From contig PJLO01000003.1 of assembly GCA_003010405.1 (NCBI GenBank), positions 272,612-336,611 on the forward strand: a stretch of 64,000 nucleotides of DNA. Direction: 5' to 3'. Each line of letters starts with the position of its first letter. Within the stretch, counting starts at the first letter, position 1. Origin of the DNA: Acidobacteriota bacterium (GTDB lineage: Bacteria > Acidobacteriota > Terriglobia > Terriglobales > Acidobacteriaceae). A program made the translations under genes and the position numbers. Below, piece by piece: positions 1 to 8,517 of this stretch. The notes under the pieces were generated by a model, which saw only the letters and a program-made list of their open reading frames with translations, was not told the origin of the DNA and ran no database searches.

Positions 1-216
1 CGCGACAGCCTTGGTGATCTCTCTTATCTGCACGGAAGACTGGTTGCCGTGATTGGAGAAGTCATCGAATACCGAGACCATGCTGAAATCGTCGTGAAAG
101 ACCGCAAGCAGATTCAAGTGGCGGCAACCGATCCGCCGAAGCAATTCGACGCCGATCAGTCGAGACCCGGTTTCGGCAGCGCCCATCGAGGCGGTAAACG
201 CGGTCGCGCCTGGTAA
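1..216 (+). CDS. C-terminal end of an OB-fold nucleic-acid-binding-like protein (partial)
   Basis: The window opens inside a reading frame (frame 1) that runs without a stop to TAA at 214-216, giving the last 71 residues. The visible part has the alternating beta pattern of an OB-fold: a stretch reading YLHGRLVAVIGEVIEY, then an 'EIVVKDRKQIQV' strand, followed by a Gly/Arg-rich tail (GGKRGRAW) typical of nucleic-acid contact. This resembles the small OB-fold domains at the end of many acidobacterial proteins. The full domain layout lies outside the window, so function is not assigned. It ends against a shared hairpin with the convergent glycosyltransferase. Confidence 0.6.
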   Translation, partial: RDSLGDLSYLHGRLVAVIGEVIEYRDHAEIVVKDRKQIQVAATDPPKQFDADQSRPGFGSAHRGGKRGRAW

Positions 217-224
217 CTAGTGGA

Positions 225-256
225 AGAAGAGGCGCACCCGTGGGCGCGCCTCTTCT
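225..256. terminator. bidirectional hairpin between convergent genes
   Basis: An 11-bp perfect inverted repeat (arms 225-235 and 246-256) with a 10-nt loop lies between the stops of the OB-fold gene (216) and the leftward glycosyltransferase (271). There is no long T-run on either side, so the efficiency as an intrinsic terminator is uncertain, but the position between two converging genes fits a shared terminator. Confidence 0.6.
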
Positions 257-270
257 GAAGATCGTGAAAC

Positions 271-1440
271 TCAGCAATTCTCCCTCAACTCCTCCAGCAG
301 ATATAACGTTCCCCGCCACACGACGCCGCCGCGCACCAGCGTCGTCACCGTTGACAGCACCAGCGTATACACCATCAGCACGCTTGCCACCGGATGCAGC
401 AATACGTAACCAGTGCCGATCTTCGTTCGCCTGCCCATAGCCACATACACCGCCAGCAGACAGCCGAGAGCAACAGCGTATCCGGCCCGTGCCCACCCTG
501 GCGCAAAGATCGTTCCAAGCCACGGCCCCAGATGTAGCCACAACAGACCCACGACGGCAACAACCGCAAATGCAGGGTTGTAGCGCAGATGCGCAAAGAA
601 GTTCTTTCTCAGGTTTGAGATCACACCACGCACCCCCATTGCCCAGCGCAACGTGATCAGGCCTTCACCGAAAGCCACTCGTGACGGCATGCCCGCCTTT
701 TTTACCTTTTCAGCAAGATGCATATCGTCCACTACGCTCAACCGCATGGATTGATATGTACCAATCTTTTCGTAGGCCGAGCGCCGCACCATGTTGAACG
801 CGCCCACCCCCATTGTGTCTCGCGCCTTTAAGTCGCGCACCTTCCACGGACGGCTTGCAAAGATGAACATTGCCTGAAAAAACGAAATCATCATCCGCTC
901 GCCCACGGTCTCCGTCAACATGGTCGGCAGCACCACCATGTGCTGGGCCCGCTCCCGCTCCGCATAATGCACAGCACGCCGCAACGCTTCCGGCGCGTGA
1001 AGCACGTCGGCATCGCTGAAGAGAATCCACTCGCCGGTTGCCTCTTGAGCCGCTCGCCACATTGCGTGAGTCTTGCCCAACCACCCTGACGGCAGCTCGC
1101 TAACGTGCACCACTACGAGTTGGGACTCATGTTCGGACTTTATCCGGTCGAGAATCTCTCCAGTCGAATCTTCCGAGCGATCATTGACCACAAGAAGTTC
1201 ATAATCCGGGTAGTCGATGGAGAGCAGCGAGCGCACTGAGGCTTCGATCATCTCACTCTCATTGCGAGCCGGAACAATGATGCTCACCCGCGGCAACTTT
1301 GCGTCCGCCGCCACAGCATGTTCGGGTTCCGTCAATTCAGCAATCTGCGGAATACCGCGCCCAGCCGCAACCATGTGATATAACCAGGTCGCACCCAGCC
1401 CCGCTCCTAATACAAGATTCAGCGTCTGCAAATATCCCAA
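271..1440 (-). CDS. GT2 family glycosyltransferase, HpnB/CrtQ-like, membrane anchored
   Basis: A 389-residue family 2 glycosyltransferase. The GT-A core is clear: 'PRVSIIVPARNESEMIEASVR' type N-terminal nucleotide-binding segment, 'VVNDRSEDST', a DxD-like 'FSDADV', and 'GWLGKTHA' as in hopene-associated HpnB and carotenoid CrtQ proteins. One helix precedes the domain and two to three follow it, so it is membrane bound. The open frame extends to 1737 through the upstream transporter gene, but a TTG at 1440 has AGGGGG eight bases upstream and starts right after the transporter stop, so I use it. It is translationally linked to the MFS gene (2-nt gap). Substrate is unknown; the hopanoid link is only by similarity. 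Confidence 0.8.
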   Translation of the reverse strand: MGYLQTLNLVLGAGLGATWLYHMVAAGRGIPQIAELTEPEHAVAADAKLPRVSIIVPARNESEMIEASVRSLLSIDYPDYELLVVNDRSEDSTGEILDRIKSEHESQLVVVHVSELPSGWLGKTHAMWRAAQEATGEWILFSDADVLHAPEALRRAVHYAERERAQHMVVLPTMLTETVGERMMISFFQAMFIFASRPWKVRDLKARDTMGVGAFNMVRRSAYEKIGTYQSMRLSVVDDMHLAEKVKKAGMPSRVAFGEGLITLRWAMGVRGVISNLRKNFFAHLRYNPAFAVVAVVGLLWLHLGPWLGTIFAPGWARAGYAVALGCLLAVYVAMGRRTKIGTGYVLLHPVASVLMVYTLVLSTVTTLVRGGVVWRGTLYLLEELRENC

Positions 1441-1442
1441 GG

Positions 1443-2663
1443 TCAGTCCCCCTGTGGCAGTTGTGGCGCATAGCGCGTTCCTAGAAATAACACTCCCGCT
1501 GAGATCGCAATCGCCGTTGAGGCTGCCACGAACGCCATCTGCATATTGCTTCGATCGGAAATGTATCCCATGAGGCTGGGTGAAAATGCATCTCCCAGAA
1601 GATGGATTGTGAAGAGGTTTACAGCGAATGCCGTCGAGCGAATCGGAGCAGAAACCGAGTTCAAAACTGCGGCATTGAGAGGAGCCGTGTTGAGCAGCAA
1701 AAAGAACTCGCCTAAAAAGATTGCCGGATACATCCATGCCCCGTCATGAAAGACCGCAAGCAGCACAGCAGGCAGTGCCAGTGACATTCCGAGGGCACTT
1801 ATCAGACAGTGTCCACCACGCTTGATTGCCTCCATCCGGTCACCCAGCCATCCGCCAAACATCGTTGCGAGAATTCCGGCAGCCAGCGTCATTAAACCAA
1901 AACGCAGGTTTGCGTCCGCCAGAGGAACACGTCGAATGCGCGAAAGAAAAGTCGGCATCCAGACCTGCATTCCTCCAACCGCAAAGCTCATCATCGCCAT
2001 GCCCAGCGTCGCCGTCCAGAACGCCGCATTATGCCAAAGCCCTAAAAAAGTGCCTCGCTCCAGCGTGACAGCCAGGCGGTCCTGCGCTCCGCGCTTCGGT
2101 TCCGGAATCAGTAGAAGAAGCAATCCCAGTACTGCGCCCGGCACAGAGCCAACAAGAAACGGGAAGCGCCATCCCCATCGCGCCCCCAAGGCGCCGCCCA
2201 GCAGGTACCCGAGCGCTGTTCCCACTGGAATCGCCAGGTAGAAAACCGAAAGCACACGGCCACGACGGTATTCCGGATGCATGTCTGAGAGGAAAGACGG
2301 TGCAATGGCCACGAATGTGGCCTCGCCTACACCGACGACGGTGTGACGAATCATCAGCTCCGTAAAATTATGGGTCACCGCTGTAAGCAGCGTTGCGACG
2401 CTCCAGATCAGCGCCCCAGCGCACATGATCCTTCCACGCGGGTAACGATCGGCAAGCCAACCCACCACCGGAGCCGTTACCATGTAGCAAAAGAAAAACG
2501 CAGTCGTCAGCAGCCCAAACTTTGCATCCGATCCCGGAAATTCATGCTGCACGAGCGGCTGCACGGCAAACAGGACCGACCGGTCGATGTAATTCACAAA
2601 GTTCAGCGCCGTGAGTATTGCCAGCGCTGCCATTGCCCCACGCAGTCCATGCTCTTCGGCCAA
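1443..2663 (-). CDS. MFS transporter, spinster-like
   Basis: A 406-residue major facilitator superfamily permease with about twelve hydrophobic helices. The first helix reads 'LTALNFVNYIDRSVLFAV', as in spinster-type (Spns) MFS proteins, and the loop after helix 2 carries 'GWLADRYPRGRI', the MFS signature. 'VGVGEATFVAIAPSFLSDMHP' in helix 4 is also typical of this subfamily. Members move lipids, sugars or organic anions; the substrate here cannot be read. It sits in a leftward series YihY-QueF-MFS-GT2 and its stop is 2 nt before the glycosyltransferase start, so those two are probably co-expressed. Confidence 0.85.
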   Translation of the reverse strand: MAEEHGLRGAMAALAILTALNFVNYIDRSVLFAVQPLVQHEFPGSDAKFGLLTTAFFFCYMVTAPVVGWLADRYPRGRIMCAGALIWSVATLLTAVTHNFTELMIRHTVVGVGEATFVAIAPSFLSDMHPEYRRGRVLSVFYLAIPVGTALGYLLGGALGARWGWRFPFLVGSVPGAVLGLLLLLIPEPKRGAQDRLAVTLERGTFLGLWHNAAFWTATLGMAMMSFAVGGMQVWMPTFLSRIRRVPLADANLRFGLMTLAAGILATMFGGWLGDRMEAIKRGGHCLISALGMSLALPAVLLAVFHDGAWMYPAIFLGEFFLLLNTAPLNAAVLNSVSAPIRSTAFAVNLFTIHLLGDAFSPSLMGYISDRSNMQMAFVAASTAIAISAGVLFLGTRYAPQLPQGD

Positions 2664-2716
2664 GCGGTTTGCCCCGTTCCAGATAAAGTGCGGTCAAATC
2701 AGACAGCCAACTGCTA

Positions 2717-3145
2717 CTATTTCTTTTTTCTTGGCCAGCGTGCTTCCACCAGCGTTCCCATTCCGCCACGCGGCCGGAACTGCCCTCGCACTTCGCAGAA
2801 CACCGGCTTTGTTGCCTTCACAACGTCTTCAAGAATCCGGTTCACCACATTTTCCTGAAAAATTCCGACGTTGCGGTATTCAGTGATGTATTCCTTCAGT
2901 GATTTCAATTCCAGGCAGAGCTTATCTGGCACGTATCGAATCCAAATTATGCCGAAATCCGGCAAACCGGTCTTGGGACAAACCGACGTGAATTCAGGGA
3001 TGTCAATCTCGATTTCGTAGCCGGGATACTGATTTGGCCAGCATTCGATGGACGGGAAGTTGTGATCCAGACCGCTGGCGGCGTGATCCGGGGTATAACC
3101 CAGACGGGTGGCGCCCGGAATCGCTGTTTTCTTTTTTGTAGCCAT
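2717..3145 (-). CDS. queF: NADPH-dependent 7-cyano-7-deazaguanine reductase
   Basis: A 142-residue single-domain (type I, short) QueF, which reduces preQ0 to preQ1 in queuosine biosynthesis. The catalytic cysteine lies in 'TSVCPKTGLPDFG', with the downstream Asp of the same motif, and the NADPH-binding QueF motif reads 'CLELKSLKEYI'. 'FCEVRGQFRPRGGM' near the C-terminus is also typical. Length agrees with Bacillus-type QueF rather than the long E. coli form. It lies 25 nt downstream of the YihY gene. No queC, queD or queE is visible in the window. Confidence 0.95.
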   Translation of the reverse strand: MATKKKTAIPGATRLGYTPDHAASGLDHNFPSIECWPNQYPGYEIEIDIPEFTSVCPKTGLPDFGIIWIRYVPDKLCLELKSLKEYITEYRNVGIFQENVVNRILEDVVKATKPVFCEVRGQFRPRGGMGTLVEARWPRKKK

Positions 3146-3170
3146 TCGGCTATTTTAGCCGACCAGCAGC

Positions 3171-4076
3171 TTACGCCGCGATATCCCTTTTGCCTGGCTG
3201 CTCTGGTTTCACCTTCTCCGGTGGAGTCTGCTTCAGCCAAAGAGATCCATCCCCACTCGCCTGCAGCACTTTGCTGTTGATCTTTGCACCGAGCAAAACC
3301 ATGAACGAAGTCCAATTAAGCCAGATCATTAGTGCAATCACTCCACCCAGCGCACCATACGTGATATTCAGGTTCGCAAATCTCTGGAAATAAATTCCCA
3401 GTGCAGAAGAAAGGGCCAGCCCGGCTGCTGTCGCGAAAACAGCGCCAGCCAGCGTGTGGAAAAATCTCTGTTTTACATTCGGGGCGAGAAAATACACGAA
3501 TTCAACCGACGTAACGACAAATGCAGCCGAAGCTCCCCAGCGCAAAATTGGCCAAATCCGTGCCCACAGAAAACTCACATGCAACACCCCTGTCAGCCAC
3601 TCGCCAAATCTCGGCCCCACAAGCATCAATATCAGCGATATCAGGAGCAGCCCGCCGCTCATAAAAGTCAACAGAACTGCCAGCCCTCGCGTTTTCCAAT
3701 AGGGGCGTGTCTCAGGCACGCCATAGGCCACGTTTAGAGCCTCGATCATCTCGGAAAATCCGCTGGAAGCAGTCCAAAGTGAACCGACCAGTCCAAGAGA
3801 CAGCAATGCTCCACGATGCGGCGTAGCCACATCCTGCAGAATATGGCGCACGACTCCCAAGCTATCCGCAGGGATCGCAGAAGCGATGAACGTCATTACC
3901 TGGCTGTACATGCCCGAAACCGGCAAAAATCCAACCACGGCTGACATTGCGATTAGCGCAGGAAATAAGCTCAAAAGAAAGTAGTAGGACAATGCCGCCG
4001 CGAAGGCCATTGTGTGATTCTGATCAATTTCCGCGCCTACCTTCTTAATTCCACTAACCCAATTTCCTCCACTCAT
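3171..4076 (-). CDS. YihY/BrkB family inner membrane protein
   Basis: A 301-residue polytopic membrane protein of the YihY/virulence factor BrkB family, once mislabelled RNase BN. Visible hallmarks are the N-terminal amphipathic 'NHTMAFAAALSYYFLLSLFPALIA' and the C-terminal 'YGALGGVIALMIWLNWTSFMVLLGAKIN', with about six transmembrane helices. The frame continues upstream to 4235, but that extension is Cys/Lys-rich and unlike the family; ATG 4076 has AAGGGTG about seven bases upstream and gives the usual family length. Its function in cells is unknown; membrane transport has been suggested for the family. It heads the leftward YihY-queF-MFS-GT2 series. Confidence 0.85.
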   Translation of the reverse strand: MSGGNWVSGIKKVGAEIDQNHTMAFAAALSYYFLLSLFPALIAMSAVVGFLPVSGMYSQVMTFIASAIPADSLGVVRHILQDVATPHRGALLSLGLVGSLWTASSGFSEMIEALNVAYGVPETRPYWKTRGLAVLLTFMSGGLLLISLILMLVGPRFGEWLTGVLHVSFLWARIWPILRWGASAAFVVTSVEFVYFLAPNVKQRFFHTLAGAVFATAAGLALSSALGIYFQRFANLNITYGALGGVIALMIWLNWTSFMVLLGAKINSKVLQASGDGSLWLKQTPPEKVKPEQPGKRDIAA

Positions 4077-4312
4077 ACACAACACCCTTGTGCCGAAATT
4101 CGTTGCCTCATCTCTTCGATGGCGTTTCCATAAGCACACATTGGCGTTTTTTTTGCAGTGGCTCGAAATTGCAAAATCAAAATGGACGAAGTAAACGGAG
4201 GTTTTCCTACAGGCAAAATGATGACCGTACAGCAAGCTAAACTGAAACTCCGCCCCGCTTTCTTATCAATTATTCAATCTAGTAACTTGCCAAACCTGCT
4301 ACGAACCTCCTA

Positions 4313-4355
4313 GTCTTGAACAGTTAATCTCAAGACAGCTTTGCTCGGATATACT
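4313..4355 (+). promoter_or_regulatory. possible operator dyad and -10 before the efflux operon
   Basis: In the 292-bp divergent region between the YihY gene (start 4076) and the HlyD gene (start 4369) there is a perfect 7-bp inverted repeat, GTCTTGA (4313-4319) and TCAAGAC (4330-4336), spaced by 10 nt. A TATACT hexamer at 4350-4355 could serve as a -10 element, which would place the transcript start about 7 nt before the HlyD ATG, leaving almost no leader; no strong Shine-Dalgarno is seen either. No convincing -35 is present, so activation or a different promoter remains possible. Confidence 0.35.
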
Positions 4356-4368
4356 GAAGTCATCACTC

Positions 4369-5628
4369 ATGGTTAATGAACCTTCTAACAGTGCGAACGG
4401 TGGAGCGCGACGGCCCTGGATCACCACAGTGGCCATCCTGCTGGTAGTGCTTCTGGCAGTGGGAGCTTATCTTAAGCTGCGACCACGACGAATCCGTATT
4501 TCGGTAGTGCAACCCGCTTTACAAGCCGTCTCCAGTTCAATTACCACAAACGGGAAAATCGAGCCCATTCACAGCTTTGAAGCCCACGCTCCTTTAGCCG
4601 TCACAGTCAAAAAGGTATTGATCAAGGAAGGCGATCGAGTAAAAGCCGGTCAGTTGCTACTTGTGCTGGATGACAGCCGTGCCCGCAGCGACCTAGCGCT
4701 CGCTCGAACACGCCTAAAAACGGCACAGGCTGGATACTCTGCTCTTTTAGCCGGGGGCAGCCAGCAACAGCTACTCGTTCGCCAGGCGGATCGACAGAAG
4801 GCCATCACTGATCGCGATGCGGCGCAGCGCCAGCTTTCCTCGCTCGAACGGCTTCAGCAGCGCGGTGCTGCCAGCCCGGACGAAGTAGCGGCAGCGCGCG
4901 ACCGTTTCTCTCGTGCCCAAGCCGATCTTGCCCAGCTTGACTCCCAAGTCCGCTATTCTCCGCAGGATCTGGCGCGATCGAAGGCTGAAATCGCCGACGC
5001 TGAAGCGAATATTGCAGTCGCCCAGGAAACCATCCGCAATTCCAATATTCGCGCTCCCTTCGACGGAACCGTTTACTATCTCCCGGCGCGCCTCGGCGCT
5101 TTCGTAAATGCCGGAGAGCTCCTGTTGCAGGAAGCCGATCTCAGCCAAATGCAGGTTCGCGCCTTTGTTGATGAACCTGAGCTCGGACGCCTGGCCGTTG
5201 GCGAGACCACTAAAATCACCTGGGATGCTCTTCCCGGACGCACGTGGCAGGGCACAGTCACAACGGTTCCTTCAACAGTTGTCAATCGCGGCTCGCGTGT
5301 AGTCGGTGAAGTGCTCTGCAAATTTGATAACTCCGACCGATTATTGCTTCCCAACCTGAACGTGAGCGTCACAATCATCGCAAACAGCAAGGACAACGCC
5401 CTCACTGTTCCTCGTGAAGCCGTGCGGGAGGATGCGGGCCACAGTTTCCTTTACGTCCTCCAAGGCAATCGCTTGCATCGTCGCGAGATAAAACTTGGCA
5501 TCTCTAATCTGACTCGGGTCGAGATTCTCAGCGGAATCTCCCAAAACGACATTATCGCGGTCCACTCGTTCAGCCCCGCGCCCTTTTCGGACGGAGTCGA
5601 GGTAAAAATAGTCGAGAATCCTTCCTAA
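4369..5628 (+). CDS. HlyD-family periplasmic adaptor subunit (membrane fusion protein)
   Basis: A 419-residue membrane fusion protein. Residues about 18-38 form one N-terminal anchor helix. Two lipoyl half-motifs ('APLAVTVKKVLIKEGDRVKAGQLLLVLDD' region and 'IRAPFDGTVYYLPARLGAFVNAGELL' region) flank a long Ala/Gln/Arg-rich coiled-coil hairpin (about 105-215), followed by the beta-barrel and membrane-proximal domains. Such adaptors link an inner membrane pump to a TolC channel. It is first of an apparent operon HlyD-TPR-TolC; its TAA overlaps the ATG of the TPR gene by one base. No RND, ABC or MFS pump is encoded next to it. Confidence 0.9.
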   Translation: MVNEPSNSANGGARRPWITTVAILLVVLLAVGAYLKLRPRRIRISVVQPALQAVSSSITTNGKIEPIHSFEAHAPLAVTVKKVLIKEGDRVKAGQLLLVLDDSRARSDLALARTRLKTAQAGYSALLAGGSQQQLLVRQADRQKAITDRDAAQRQLSSLERLQQRGAASPDEVAAARDRFSRAQADLAQLDSQVRYSPQDLARSKAEIADAEANIAVAQETIRNSNIRAPFDGTVYYLPARLGAFVNAGELLLQEADLSQMQVRAFVDEPELGRLAVGETTKITWDALPGRTWQGTVTTVPSTVVNRGSRVVGEVLCKFDNSDRLLLPNLNVSVTIIANSKDNALTVPREAVREDAGHSFLYVLQGNRLHRREIKLGISNLTRVEILSGISQNDIIAVHSFSPAPFSDGVEVKIVENPS

Positions 5629-6620
5629 TGAGCAGAGACTTTTGCTTTCGCTTGCGAACTCTATTTCCAGTCGGCAACTTGTTGCTTATGCTGCTGTTGC
5701 TGGCGACCACTGCCCGTGCGGCAACTACAGACCCCAAGGAACTGCTCAACAACGGGCAAGTCGATGAAGTACTGAGGCTCGTGGCTCCGCGTGCGACAGG
5801 CAATAACGCTGCGGCTTTTAATTACCTTGGGCGTGCCTATTATGAACTTGGAGACTGGGATAACGCGGTACGCAACTGCGAACGTGCCACACAGATAGCC
5901 CCCAATAATGCCGAATTTCAACTCTGGCTGGCCCGCAGTTACGGCGAAAAAGCCAATGCTGCCAGGCCAATTTCCGCCTACTCACTGGCTCGCAAGTCAG
6001 TCGCAGCCTTCACTGCGGCGCGCAATCTTGATCGCCATAACCTGGCAATAGCCCGTGATCTCGGCGAGTATTATTCCACTGCACCATCTATGGTTGGAGG
6101 AGGCAGCGACAAGGCTCTTGCCTTAGCCGCGGAAATGGCCTCCGAGTATCCCTCCGCCGCTGCGTGGTTACGTGCCATGGTTGCCGCCCACAATGGCAAC
6201 GACACGGAGGCTGAGCGCGAGTACAACGAATCCATCCGACTCGACCGCTATTCTGCTTCCACCTACATCGAACTCGCCCGTTTTCTGCGAAAAAATAAGA
6301 AATGGGATTACTTCCAACAGACGATAGAACGCGCAATCAAGTCCTCGCGTATCCGGCCCGTGGACCGCTTCGACGCTGCCGAGCTACTTATAAGAGCTAA
6401 TCGTGCTCTGCCCGTAGCCGCACAACTGTTGAGAGCCTACATCCAAAGCGGCCACACGGAGGAGAGCGCGCCTCTCTTTCGCGCCCACTTTCTTCTCGGC
6501 GAAGTCCTCATGAAAACTGGAGACTCTGCTCAAGCTGCGTCCGAGTACCGGGCAGCACTTGCCTTGGCCAGTAGTTATCGACCTGCGGCAGACGCTCTGC
6601 GACGCTTGGAGCGTCGCTAG
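5628..6620 (+). CDS. periplasmic tetratricopeptide-repeat protein
   Basis: A 330-residue protein with an N-terminal signal peptide (hydrophobic stretch 'NLLLMLLLLATTARA', likely cleaved after ARA) and several TPR-like helix pairs, the clearest being 'AFNYLGRAYYELGDWDNAVRNCERATQIAPNNAEFQLWLARSYGE' in the first third and 'AHFLLGEVLMKTGDSAQAASEYRAALALASSY' near the end. It is translationally coupled to the HlyD gene (one-base TAATG overlap) and lies 43 nt before tolC. A scaffold or assembly role for the efflux apparatus is inferred from position only; no catalytic motif is visible. Confidence 0.75.
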   Translation: MSRDFCFRLRTLFPVGNLLLMLLLLATTARAATTDPKELLNNGQVDEVLRLVAPRATGNNAAAFNYLGRAYYELGDWDNAVRNCERATQIAPNNAEFQLWLARSYGEKANAARPISAYSLARKSVAAFTAARNLDRHNLAIARDLGEYYSTAPSMVGGGSDKALALAAEMASEYPSAAAWLRAMVAAHNGNDTEAEREYNESIRLDRYSASTYIELARFLRKNKKWDYFQQTIERAIKSSRIRPVDRFDAAELLIRANRALPVAAQLLRAYIQSGHTEESAPLFRAHFLLGEVLMKTGDSAQAASEYRAALALASSYRPAADALRRLERR

Positions 6621-6663
6621 AGCGGTCCCGACCGCGCCGCGTCCAGAGGAAAACGACTGACAC

Positions 6664-7980
6664 ATGACCCAAACGAGCTTCATGAAATTCCGGATTCTCC
6701 TGATTGCCCTGCTGCTCGCGGCCCTGCTGTTTTCAGCCGCACCGATCCTCTCCGCCGAAACGATCGAGTTTCACCAGGCCATAGAACTTGCGCTTAAACA
6801 TAGCGGCAGCATGGTCATAGCTTCTGCCGAACGTACTCGCGCGGCGCAGCGCTACCGTGTGGAGCGCTACAACTACTATCCCAGCATAGTGTTCGGCTCC
6901 GGACTGGGCTACAGCTATGGACAGCCGGTAGCCATCGCGGGCCAGGCACCCTCAATATTTAACGTCACTCACAATCAAACCTTGATAAACCTTTCCGCCC
7001 GTGAACTGATGAAGGCCGCTCACAGCGACTCAATTGCGGCCAATATCGATTATGTGGATCGCAGCGAACAGGTAATTCTCGATACTTCCCTGCTCTACAT
7101 TGAACTGGACAACGCGCAGCGGCGACTTGCGGTAGCTCACGACCAGAAGCGGTCCGTCGATAAATCGTTGTACATCGCGCAGCAACGCCGGCAAGAAGGC
7201 CTCGGAACTTTGCTTGATGCTAAGCGCGCCGAACTTGATGGCGCGCGAGTGGATCTCCGCATTGCCGAACTCGAAGCCTCAGTTGACGTTCTGCGTGAGC
7301 AACTCGGTCGCGCCGTCGGTCTCAACCCTGCAACCCTGGCAATTGTAAGCACCTCGATTCCGGCAGCTCCGCCAGTGCGTCAGAAAGAAGATATTTCCTC
7401 ACTTGCGCTCGCCAACTCCGCCACTGTCCGCGTCGCCGATGAACGAGTGCGTGCAGCCAAGGCGCGCGCCAGAGCCGAGCACAAGATGAAATATCCCTCC
7501 ATCGACTTGGCCGGACAGTATGCGGAGTTCTCGACCTTCAACAATTACGACCAGTACTATAGTAATTTTTCTCGTCATAACTACAGCTTTGGCATGAATT
7601 TTCGTATCCCCCTCTTCAATCTAAGTCAGAACGCCAGATCTGCCGCCGCTGATGCTGAAGCACTGCATATCGAAGCCGATGCTCAGGCCGTACGCGACAA
7701 AGTTGCAACCGATGCCGTTCGTGCCCAGCATGACATCATCCACTTGCAGGCTTCCAGCAAGGTTGCCCGTCTGGAATACGAAGTTGCGCAGGCCAATATC
7801 GATGCCGTACAGCTTCATGTGCAGAACAACAAAGCCAACGCTCGCGACCAGGAAATGGCTCGCGCCGATGTTGCTAACCGGCAGGTTTCGCTTTTGCAGA
7901 GCCAATTCGAGTTTTTCCGTGCTCAGCTTCAGCTACTCCGCCAAACCGGCGAATTGCACACGTGGGCGCTCGGCAAGTAA
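6664..7980 (+). CDS. TolC-family outer membrane efflux protein
   Basis: A 438-residue TolC-like outer membrane channel subunit. An N-terminal signal sequence ('FRILLIALLLAALLFSAAPILSA') precedes two repeats of long alpha-helical coiled coil with interspersed beta strands: 'IEFHQAIELALKHSGSMVIASAE', 'YYPSIVFGSGLGYSY', then 'MKYPSIDLAGQYAEF' and 'YSFGMNFRIPLFNLSQNARSAAADAEA', which is the TolC signature. It would form the exit duct for the HlyD adaptor encoded upstream. GAGG lies 14 nt before the ATG; a second ATG at 6682 is a possible alternative start directly before the signal peptide. Confidence 0.88.
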   Translation: MTQTSFMKFRILLIALLLAALLFSAAPILSAETIEFHQAIELALKHSGSMVIASAERTRAAQRYRVERYNYYPSIVFGSGLGYSYGQPVAIAGQAPSIFNVTHNQTLINLSARELMKAAHSDSIAANIDYVDRSEQVILDTSLLYIELDNAQRRLAVAHDQKRSVDKSLYIAQQRRQEGLGTLLDAKRAELDGARVDLRIAELEASVDVLREQLGRAVGLNPATLAIVSTSIPAAPPVRQKEDISSLALANSATVRVADERVRAAKARARAEHKMKYPSIDLAGQYAEFSTFNNYDQYYSNFSRHNYSFGMNFRIPLFNLSQNARSAAADAEALHIEADAQAVRDKVATDAVRAQHDIIHLQASSKVARLEYEVAQANIDAVQLHVQNNKANARDQEMARADVANRQVSLLQSQFEFFRAQLQLLRQTGELHTWALGK

Positions 7981-8073
7981 ATAGCGTGAATTCGTCCGAC
8001 GTCTGCTGTGGCCCTGAAGCCGGGGGCTTGAAACTTTGCTGTTCACGCTCTAGTATCGGCTCAGGAAACGGTT

Positions 8074-8517
8074 TTGACGATTCGTAAATATCTGGTTCTG
8101 CTTTGTGTTGTTGTTTTCGGCTCCATCGGAGACACATTCCTGGCGCGCGGCATGAAAGAGGTTGGAGCTATAGACGTCCATCATCTCGCGCACGTCTTTT
8201 CGGCTCTTGGCAATCCCTGGGTTGTTATTGGAATTTTTGCATTACTCGGCTTCATGTCCAGCTACATGATCGCGCTCTCCTTTGCCGATCTCACCTACGT
8301 TCTTCCCGCCACAGCGATCGGCTACGTGTTCATGGCTCTTCTCTCCCGTTTTTGGCTGCATGAGTACATCAGCGCGCAGCGATGGCTCGGCATTGTTTTC
8401 ATCACAGTTGGCGTCGGTCTGGTCGCCGGGGGACCAGCCCTCACGGAACATCCGCCTGCAAACGCATCCGATACATCCGAAACCGTAGAGGAAGAAACGG
8501 TGGAGGAACGCGTATGA
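8074..8517 (+). CDS. small four-helix EamA/SMR-type transporter, first of a pair
   Basis: A 147-residue membrane protein starting at TTG (AGGA seven bases upstream). Four hydrophobic helices fill residues 4-125: one ends in 'FGSIGDTFLARGMKEVG', and a later one carries 'FADLTYVLPATAIGYVFMALLSRFWLHEYISAQRWLGIVFITVGVGLV', the EamA/SMR half-unit pattern with a conserved helix-4 signature. The C-terminal 20 residues are acidic and cytosolic. Its TGA overlaps the ATG of the next gene by four bases (ATGA), which argues for equimolar synthesis and a heterodimer as in paired SMR proteins. Substrate unknown. Confidence 0.75.
   Translation: MTIRKYLVLLCVVVFGSIGDTFLARGMKEVGAIDVHHLAHVFSALGNPWVVIGIFALLGFMSSYMIALSFADLTYVLPATAIGYVFMALLSRFWLHEYISAQRWLGIVFITVGVGLVAGGPALTEHPPANASDTSETVEEETVEERV

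Noticed and set aside
1441..1737. 99-residue N-terminal extension of the HpnB-like glycosyltransferase
   Set aside because: It lies wholly inside the MFS gene in another frame; TTG 1440 has a good ribosome site and matches the expected length.
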